Below, one piece after another: positions 58,133 to 64,000 of a stretch of DNA of 64,000 bases. The notes beneath the pieces are model-generated. The model was not told the origin of the DNA. It ran no database searches and saw only the letters and a program-made list of their open reading frames with translations. The first letter of the stretch is position 1. The number at the start of each line of letters is the position of its first letter. The DNA is from Achromobacter seleniivolatilans. GTDB lineage: Bacteria > Pseudomonadota > Gammaproteobacteria > Burkholderiales > Burkholderiaceae_B. The stretch is taken from the NCBI RefSeq assembly GCF_030864005.1, contig NZ_CP132976.1, positions 6,612,908 through 6,676,907 on the forward strand. The letters are read 5' to 3'. The translations under genes were made by a program, and so were the position numbers.

Positions 58133-58963
58133 TCAGCTGACGCCGAAGACCTGAATCTCCACGCGCCGGTCAGGGGCGGTGCATTCAATGAGTGCAGCTT
58201 TCGGCATGGGGCCGCACTGCGACAGCGGTGGCGACGATTTGCCTAGCCCGCGGGCCTGGATCACGGTTGCATCAATACCCGCACGAACCATCAAAGACTG
58301 GATGGCCATTGCGCGTTTTTGCGAAAGAACCATGTTGTAGCTGTCGCTGCCGAGACGGTCTGTGTAGGCCGAGATCTCAATGCGGGTGATGTTTTTCACA
58401 GCACTGAGCTCTCTTGCCAGCCGTTCAAGCTGCTGGCGACCCTGCGGGGTAATGTCGTTCAGCGTCGATCCATTGAAGCTGAACAGCACGTCGCCAGACA
58501 ACACGGCACGCTTGAGCATTTGCGGGGTAGGCGCATGGGCGCGCAACGGCGCCGCAGGCGTCGGGGTTGCGCAATTAGCAGGCTTCCAGTGATAGGAGGC
58601 GGCTCGCATACCTTCATCAAATAGTACTTTCAGCTGGCAAGTGACAACTTGTCCCTGGGGCGTGCCATCTGCACTGATCTGCAGAAGATAGTTCCATTCC
58701 CGAACATTGAAAAAGCCCTCATTGAAATGCGGCCTGCCCAGCAAACCATAGAGCTGGTCTTTGGTCATGCCATCTCTCAGAAGACGGAGATTCTCGGGGT
58801 TAGGAAAAGATCCTTCCTTTGGCCACGCCTTTTCAGGCGCCGGAAAAGATTGCGCTGCGTCGCCCGTCGGGGATGCGGTGGGGGAGGGGGCGGAGCATGC
58901 CTGCAAAAGCGTGAAGACGGCCGCAGCCAGGGCGCGAGCGGTCCACTTGTTGTTTATCTTCAT
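58133..58963 (-). CDS. SmpA/OmlA-OmpA lipoprotein, likely partner of the adhesin
   Basis: A 276-residue lipoprotein with lipobox LLQAC (Cys23). Residues about 45-125 form an SmpA/OmlA-like domain (LRLLRDGMTKDQLYGLLGRPHF, then WNYLLQI). Residues about 155-276 form an OmpA peptidoglycan-binding domain (ISAYTDRLGSDSYNMVLSQKRA). The layout is that of TpgA, which in Acinetobacter links a trimeric autotransporter to peptidoglycan. It is 66 bases downstream of the adhesin stop on the same strand. ATG 58963 is used; TTG 58972 is an alternative, and neither has a strong ribosome site. Confidence 0.88.
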   Translation of the reverse strand: MKINNKWTARALAAAVFTLLQACSAPSPTASPTGDAAQSFPAPEKAWPKEGSFPNPENLRLLRDGMTKDQLYGLLGRPHFNEGFFNVREWNYLLQISADGTPQGQVVTCQLKVLFDEGMRAASYHWKPANCATPTPAAPLRAHAPTPQMLKRAVLSGDVLFSFNGSTLNDITPQGRQQLERLARELSAVKNITRIEISAYTDRLGSDSYNMVLSQKRAMAIQSLMVRAGIDATVIQARGLGKSSPPLSQCGPMPKAALIECTAPDRRVEIQVFGVS

Positions 58964-59029
58964 ATCAATCAACTTGGAGAGGTTGCCTGCGGCCTGGGCG
59001 GCCGCAGGACAAGGTTATGGACGAGTGGA

Positions 59030-62000
59030 CTACCAGTGGAAACCCACGCCGACCGCTGCACCCACATTGCCTCGGGTGTTGGTGGTGGCGTTGGCCTTCA
59101 TGACCCACTTTCCGCTTTCAGACATACCGGACACGCCGACTGCCAAGCTGCTTTGGCCGCCGTATGTGCCGCCGCCCATGGCGAACATGCCCTTGCCGGG
59201 AAGGGTTGCTTGCGGCAGTGCGGCCATTGCCATGGCGGATGCCGTGCCGGCGTTGGCATCGTTGCGCAGGTTGGCGAGCTTCCCGTTCGTGTAGTTGATG
59301 ATGTCGTTCTTGGTCGCGTTCAACTGCGAAACGTTGACCCCGTCCGTACCGGCCGTGCCAGCCGCCAGGTTCGTGATCTGACGTTCACCGCCGCTATAGC
59401 CAACGGACACCGAGTTGTCCCGGTCGGTCGTGGAGTCCGCACCCAGCGCAACGCTGTTGGAGTGCGTAGCCTGCGCCCCGGCTCCAACCGCCACAGCGTT
59501 GTTGCCGCTGGCGTTCGCGTTTTGTCCGACTGCGGAACTCCGCTTGCCCGAGGCTCGCGCCCCGCTGCCAGTTGCGGTTGCCCCGGAAGCGCTGGCCTTC
59601 GCTTTCGCTCCGACCGCTACCGTTTCTTCCGCGGAAGCGACCGCACCATTGCCCACGGCTACGCCGTTGGTTCCGGTGACTGCCGCATTGGCTCCCGACG
59701 CGACGCCATTGGTGCCGGCCTTCACGGTCGCCTGATCGGCATCCGTGTTCGTGCCGTCAGCCTTGAAGTAGCGCGAACCGTTCTCCAGGTTGTTGTAGTT
59801 CTCGATGAACTTGTTCTCGACGTTGCTCACCCGCACATCGATGTTGTCGACGCGTTGGTTGGTTTCGTAGAGTTGGCTGCCGTTGACGGCGTCCGTGCTG
59901 GTCTTTGTCAGAGCAGCCTGGCTGACGTTGGTAATCGTCGTGCCGCCCGTCTTGCCGCCGTCCGTCGACACGGTGCCTTCCATGGTCACCTTGTTCTTCG
60001 GATCACCCGCCTTGCCGTCGTACGTCACCGCGCGATCATTGGCCGCGGGGTTCGTCGGAATGGCGCTGACCGCCGAGCGCAACTGGCTGACGTTCACCGC
60101 ATCGGTGTCGGCCGCACCTGCGGCGACATTGGTGATGCGGCGTTCCTTGCCTGCGGAGCCCACGGAGACTTCGCCAACGGGGTTCAAGCCCGACAGGGTG
60201 AAGAGCGCGTTGGGGTTGTAGGCGTTGGCAATCAAGCTTGCGTTCGCAATGCTATTGGCGCCGAGCGCCACGCTTTGCGACGAGTACGCCTTTGCATTGA
60301 ACCCGATGGCCACGCTTTCCGGACCGGCCGCGCCCGCCGCCACGCCTGCCGCCAGGGAGTTGCGTCCCGTGGCGCCGTCGTTGGCATAGTTGGCTCCGAT
60401 CACGCCACCGTCGTTGACGCTGTAGTAACGCGTCTTCGAGGCTTCCAACTGGTCGACGTTGACCGCATCGCTGCCGTCCACACCCGTTGCGACGTTGGTG
60501 ATCTTTGTACCGCCCGTCTTGGTGACCGAGTTGTACGTATCACCGGTCATCGTGACGGTGTTGTGCGTGCTGTTGTCGTACTTGACGGAGTTTGCAGTCG
60601 AGTCGGTAGAAACCTGCTTCAACTGCGCGACGTTGACGGCGTCGGTGTCTTCGGCACCGGCCGAGAGGCCAGTGATACGACGATCCCCCACGTTGACTTC
60701 ACCCTTGGCCTTACCGCCCACCAAGTAGGCTTCATTGGCCAAAGTGGCGCCGGAAGCTACCGAGCCTGCACCCAGAGCAACGCTGCCGTCATGGCTGGCA
60801 ACCGCACCCATGCCGATGGCGACCGAATCCTGGCCCGTGGCCTGGGAGTCAGCGCCGGTCGAGTTGGCGTGGAAGTACTTGGTGCCCTTGTTGTAGATGT
60901 TCTCTACGCGGTCACCGATCGTCGTCACGTCGCCTTCGACCGTGGTGACACGGTTGTCGATACCGGTCACACGGTTGTCTACGTTCGTGACACGAGCATC
61001 AACGTTCGAGACATTGGTGTTGGTCTCGTTCAGCTGCGACATGTTGACCGCATCGCTATCGCCTTCGCCACGAGCGACGTTGGTGATCTTGGTGCCGCCC
61101 GTCTTGGTCGTCGAGTTGTACGTGTCACCCGTCATCGTGACGGTGTTGTGCGTGCTGTTGTCGTACTTGACGGCGTCTGCGGTCGAGTCGGTAGCAACCT
61201 GCTTCAGTTGCGCGACGTTGACGGCGTCCGTGTCTTCGGCACCGGCCGAGAGGCCAGTGATACGACGATCCCCCACGTTGACTTCACCCTTGGCCTTTCC
61301 GCCTACGAGGTAGGCTTCATTGCCCAGCGTGGCGCCGGAGGCAACCGAACCGGCACCCAGAGCGACGCTGCCGTCATGGCTGGCAACCGCACCCATGCCG
61401 ATGGCGACCGAATCCTGGCCCGTGGCCTGGGAGTCAGCGCCCGTCGAGTTGGCGTGGAAGTACTTGGTGCCCTTGTTGTAGATGTTCTCTACGCGGTCAC
61501 CGATCGTCGTCACATCGCCTTCGACCGTGGTGACACGGTTGTCGATACCGGTGACCCGGTTGTCGACGTTCGTGACGCGGGCATCAACGTTCGAGACATT
61601 GGTGTTGGTCTCGTTCAGCTGCGACATGTTGACCGCATCGCTATCGCCTTCGCCACGAGCGACGTTGGTGATCTTGGTGCCGCCCGTCTTGGTCGTCGAG
61701 TTGTACGTGTCGCCCGTCATCGTGACGGTGTTGTGCGTGCTGTTGTCGTACTTGACGGCGTCAGCAGTCGAGTCGTTGGCAACTTGCTTCAGTTGCGCGA
61801 CGTTGACGGCGTCCGTGTCTTCGGCACCGGCCGAGAGGCCAGTGATACGACGATCCCCCACGTTGACTTCACCCTTGGCCTTTCCGCCTACGAGGTAGGC
61901 TTCATTGCCCAGCGTGGCGCCGGAGGCGACCGAACCGGCGCCCAGAGCGACGCTGCCGTCATGACTGGCAACCGCACCCATGCCGATGGCGACCGAATCC

Positions 62001-64000
62001 TGGCCCGTGGCCTGGGAGTCAGCGCCCGTCGAATTGGCGTGGAAGTACTTGGTGCCCTTGTTGTAGATGTTCTCTACGCGGTCACCGATCGTCGTCACAT
62101 CGCCTTCGACCGTGGTGACACGGTTGTCGATCGACGTCACTTGGTCATTGGTGGCCTTCAATTGGCTGCCGTTGACCGCATCGGTGCTGGTGTCGCTGAG
62201 TTCAGCAGCCGCCACGTTGGTGATCTTGTTAGGACCCTTGCCATCGTGGTTGGCGCTGTAGGCACCCTTGCCACCGTCGGCAGCGGGGTCCCACAACAGA
62301 GCATCGTTCTCCAAGCCCGTCACGCGGTTATCGACGTTCGTGACACGGTTGTCGACGTTCGAGACATTGGTATTGGTCTCGTTCAACTGCGACATGTTCA
62401 CGGCATCGCTATCGCCCACGCCGCGAGCGACGTTGGTGATCTTGGTGCCGCCGACCTTGGTCGTCGAGTTGTACGTGTCGCCCGTCAGGGTGACGGTGTT
62501 GTGCGTGCTGTTGTCGTACTTGACGGCGTCTGCGGTCGAGTCGGTGGCAACCTGCTTCAGCTGCGCGACGTTGACGGCGTCGGTGTCTTCGGCACCGGCC
62601 GAGAGGCCAGTGATACGACGATCACCCACGTTCACTTCAGCCTTGGCCGTACCGCCTACCAAATAGGCTTCGTTGCCAAGTGTGGCGCCCGAGGCAACCG
62701 AACCGGCGCCCAGAGCAACGCTGCCGTCATGGCTGGCAACCGCACCCATGCCGATGGCGACCGAGTCCAGGCCCGTGGCCTGGGAGTCAGCGCCCGTCGA
62801 GTTGGCGTGGAAGTACTTCGTACCCTTGTTGTAGATGTTCTCTACGCGGTCACCGATCGTCGTCACATCGCCTTCCACCGTGGTGACACGGTTGTCGATC
62901 GACGTAACTTGGTCATTGGTGGCCTTCAACTGGCTGCCGTTGACCGCATCGGTGCTGGTGTCGCTGAGTTCAGCAGCCGCCACGTTGGTGATCTTGTTAG
63001 GACCCTTGCCATCATGGTTGGCGCTGTAGGCGCCCTTGCCGCCATCGGCAGCGGGGTCCCACAACAGAGCATCGTTCTCCAAGCCCGTCACACGGTTATC
63101 AACGTTCGTGACACGGTTGTCGACGTTCGAGACATTGGTATTGGTCTCGTTCAGCTGCGACATGTTCACGGCATCGCTATCGCCCACGCCGCGAGCGACG
63201 TTGGTGATCTTGGTGCCGCCCGTCTTGGTCGTCGAGTTATACGTGTCGCCCGTCAGGGTGACGGTGTTGTGCGTGCTGTTGTCGTACTTGACGGCGTCTG
63301 CGGTCGAGTCGGTGGCAACCTGCTTCAGCTGCGCGACGTTGACGGCGTCGGTGTCTTCCGCACCGGCCGACAGGCCCGTGATACGACGATCACCCACGTT
63401 CACTTCAGCCTTGGCGGTACCGCCTACCAGGTAGGCTTCGTTGCCTAGCGTGGCGCCCGAGGCAACCGAACCGGCGCCCAGAGCGACGCTGCCGTCATGG
63501 CTGGCGACTGCACCCATACCGATGGCAACCGAATCCAGGCCCGTGGCCTGGGAGTCAGCACCCGTCGAGTTGGCGTGGAAGTACTTCGTACCCTTGTTGT
63601 AGATGTTCTCTACACGGTCACCGATGGTCGTCACGTCGCCTTCCACCGTGGTGACACGGTTGTCGATCGACGTAACTTGGTCATTGGTGGCCTTCAATTG
63701 GCTGCCGTTGACCGCATCGGTGCTGGTGTCGCTGAGTTCAGCAGCCGCCACGTTGGTGATCTTGTTAGGACCCTTGCCGCCATGGTTGGCGTTATAGGCG
63801 CCCTTGCCGCCATCGGCAGCGGGGTCCCACAACAGAGCATCGTTCTCCAAGCCCGTCACACGGTTATCAACGTTCGTGACACGGTTGTCGACGTTCGAGA
63901 CATTGGTATTGGTCTCGTTCAGCTGCGACATGTTCACGGCATCGCTATCGCCCACGCCGCGAGCGACGTTGGTGATCTTGGTGCCGCCGACCTTGGTCGT
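59030..64000 (-). CDS. Trimeric autotransporter adhesin (YadA/Hia family), 5' end outside window
   Basis: At least 1,656 residues are visible and the frame is still open at base 64000, so signal peptide and distal head are missing. The C-terminal 70 residues are the YadA beta-barrel anchor ([17 protein letters not shown], ending [11 protein letters not shown]). Before it lie head repeats ([18 protein letters not shown]), neck motifs (DAVNVAQL) and coiled-coil stalk segments ([15 protein letters not shown]). It would be exported through the Sec system and anchored as a trimer in the outer membrane. The visible part is dominated by 195- and 256-residue repeats. An OmpA-type lipoprotein gene follows. 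Confidence 0.96.
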   Translation of the reverse strand, partial: TTKVGGTKITNVARGVGDSDAVNMSQLNETNTNVSNVDNRVTNVDNRVTGLENDALLWDPAADGGKGAYNANHGGKGPNKITNVAAAELSDTSTDAVNGSQLKATNDQVTSIDNRVTTVEGDVTTIGDRVENIYNKGTKYFHANSTGADSQATGLDSVAIGMGAVASHDGSVALGAGSVASGATLGNEAYLVGGTAKAEVNVGDRRITGLSAGAEDTDAVNVAQLKQVATDSTADAVKYDNSTHNTVTLTGDTYNSTTKTGGTKITNVARGVGDSDAVNMSQLNETNTNVSNVDNRVTNVDNRVTGLENDALLWDPAADGGKGAYSANHDGKGPNKITNVAAAELSDTSTDAVNGSQLKATNDQVTSIDNRVTTVEGDVTTIGDRVENIYNKGTKYFHANSTGADSQATGLDSVAIGMGAVASHDGSVALGAGSVASGATLGNEAYLVGGTAKAEVNVGDRRITGLSAGAEDTDAVNVAQLKQVATDSTADAVKYDNSTHNTVTLTGDTYNSTTKVGGTKITNVARGVGDSDAVNMSQLNETNTNVSNVDNRVTNVDNRVTGLENDALLWDPAADGGKGAYSANHDGKGPNKITNVAAAELSDTSTDAVNGSQLKATNDQVTSIDNRVTTVEGDVTTIGDRVENIYNKGTKYFHANSTGADSQATGQDSVAIGMGAVASHDGSVALGAGSVASGATLGNEAYLVGGKAKGEVNVGDRRITGLSAGAEDTDAVNVAQLKQVANDSTADAVKYDNSTHNTVTMTGDTYNSTTKTGGTKITNVARGEGDSDAVNMSQLNETNTNVSNVDARVTNVDNRVTGIDNRVTTVEGDVTTIGDRVENIYNKGTKYFHANSTGADSQATGQDSVAIGMGAVASHDGSVALGAGSVASGATLGNEAYLVGGKAKGEVNVGDRRITGLSAGAEDTDAVNVAQLKQVATDSTADAVKYDNSTHNTVTMTGDTYNSTTKTGGTKITNVARGEGDSDAVNMSQLNETNTNVSNVDARVTNVDNRVTGIDNRVTTVEGDVTTIGDRVENIYNKGTKYFHANSTGADSQATGQDSVAIGMGAVASHDGSVALGAGSVASGATLANEAYLVGGKAKGEVNVGDRRITGLSAGAEDTDAVNVAQLKQVSTDSTANSVKYDNSTHNTVTMTGDTYNSVTKTGGTKITNVATGVDGSDAVNVDQLEASKTRYYSVNDGGVIGANYANDGATGRNSLAAGVAAGAAGPESVAIGFNAKAYSSQSVALGANSIANASLIANAYNPNALFTLSGLNPVGEVSVGSAGKERRITNVAAGAADTDAVNVSQLRSAVSAIPTNPAANDRAVTYDGKAGDPKNKVTMEGTVSTDGGKTGGTTITNVSQAALTKTSTDAVNGSQLYETNQRVDNIDVRVSNVENKFIENYNNLENGSRYFKADGTNTDADQATVKAGTNGVASGANAAVTGTNGVAVGNGAVASAEETVAVGAKAKASASGATATGSGARASGKRSSAVGQNANASGNNAVAVGAGAQATHSNSVALGADSTTDRDNSVSVGYSGGERQITNLAAGTAGTDGVNVSQLNATKNDIINYTNGKLANLRNDANAGTASAMAMAALPQATLPGKGMFAMGGGTYGGQSSLAVGVSGMSESGKWVMKANATTNTRGNVGAAVGVGFHW
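60899..61483 (-). repeat. Adhesin repeat unit, 585 bp
   Basis: Short repeat of 195 codons, bounded by the recurring sequence GTTCTCTACGCGGTCACCG on the plus strand. Near-identical to the next unit. Confidence 0.85.
61484..62068 (-). repeat. Adhesin repeat unit, 585 bp
   Basis: Second 195-codon unit. It lacks the 61-codon segment that distinguishes the 768-bp units and in its place reads GIDNRV. Confidence 0.85.
62069..62836 (-). repeat. Adhesin repeat unit, 768 bp
   Basis: 256-codon unit. It is like the 585-bp units but with an added neck/stalk segment ([18 protein letters not shown] and following, through [14 protein letters not shown]). Confidence 0.85.
62837..63604 (-). repeat. Adhesin repeat unit, 768 bp
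   Basis: Second 256-codon unit, nearly identical to the one before, differing by scattered, mostly silent bases. Confidence 0.85.
63605..64000 (-). repeat. Adhesin repeat unit, 768-bp type, cut by window end
   Basis: Beginning of a third long unit; the rest lies beyond the window, so the total copy number is unknown. Confidence 0.8.

Noticed and set aside
58649..63448. 1,599-codon open frame antisense to the adhesin and lipoprotein genes
   Set aside because: It mirrors the repeats of the adhesin (repeating VVDVRD-like units), crosses two genes and has no domain of its own. Its openness follows from the repeat and codon bias, not from selection.
60899..64000. Regular repeats considered as a CRISPR array or satellite DNA
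   Set aside because: Unit length is 585 or 768 bases, always a multiple of three, and each encodes YadA-type head, neck and stalk motifs. They are protein repeats.

Overview
The window looks like chromosomal DNA of a high-GC betaproteobacterium of the family Alcaligenaceae. The 16S gene resembles Achromobacter/Bordetella from memory (no alignment was run), and LeuS, ProA and the Bug-type receptor point the same way. It is mostly ordinary core and metabolic chromosome. I see no prophage, integron, insertion sequence or CRISPR array.

Layout. Bases 1-6160 hold a complete ribosomal RNA operon: an upstream region with several promoter-like sites and a diverged 77-bp repeat, boxA elements, 16S, a short spacer with no tRNA gene, 23S, 5S and two tandem terminators. 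6.2-17.1 kb is a mixed catabolic/regulatory stretch: aldolase plus haloacid dehalogenase with a divergent LysR, YchJ, two acetyltransferases, an odd secreted protein resembling part of an RND pump, a 3-hydroxyacyl-CoA-dehydrogenase-like enzyme, an MFS exporter with divergent LysR, an amidase and a hydratase. 17.2-23.1 kb is the housekeeping run leuS-lptE-holA-proA. 23.1-38 kb holds an MFS/MarR pair, an HU-like protein with a lysine/alanine tail, a penicillin-binding carboxypeptidase, a hemerythrin protein, a SulP transporter, a branched-chain-amino-acid-type ABC transporter with fused permeases, ribosomal proteins L33 and L28, a Bcr/CflA exporter and a cyclopropane-fatty-acid-synthase-like enzyme. 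38.1-41.5 kb is a glycine betaine/proline-type ABC importer. 41.6-42.0 kb is a double-length tautomerase.

42.0-53.0 kb is a coherent lipid-catabolic island. A Bug receptor and an alpha-methylacyl-CoA-racemase-like enzyme lie on the minus strand. An AraC regulator and a tightly packed plus-strand operon follow: acyl-CoA ligase, SCP-2-type thiolase, split MaoC hydratase pair, SDR dehydrogenase, acyl-CoA dehydrogenase and a second ligase. Together they provide every step of a beta-oxidation round for a branched or cyclic acid.

53.0-55.0 kb carries a two-gene RNA-repair cassette: an ATP-dependent RNA ligase translationally coupled to an HD-phosphoesterase/polynucleotide-kinase fusion. After an NAD(P)-binding protein, Rnk and a chloroperoxidase-type hydrolase, the window ends in a very large trimeric autotransporter adhesin. 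It is read on the minus strand and its 5' end lies outside the window. It is built of near-identical 585- and 768-bp repeats and is followed by an SmpA-OmpA lipoprotein that probably works with it.
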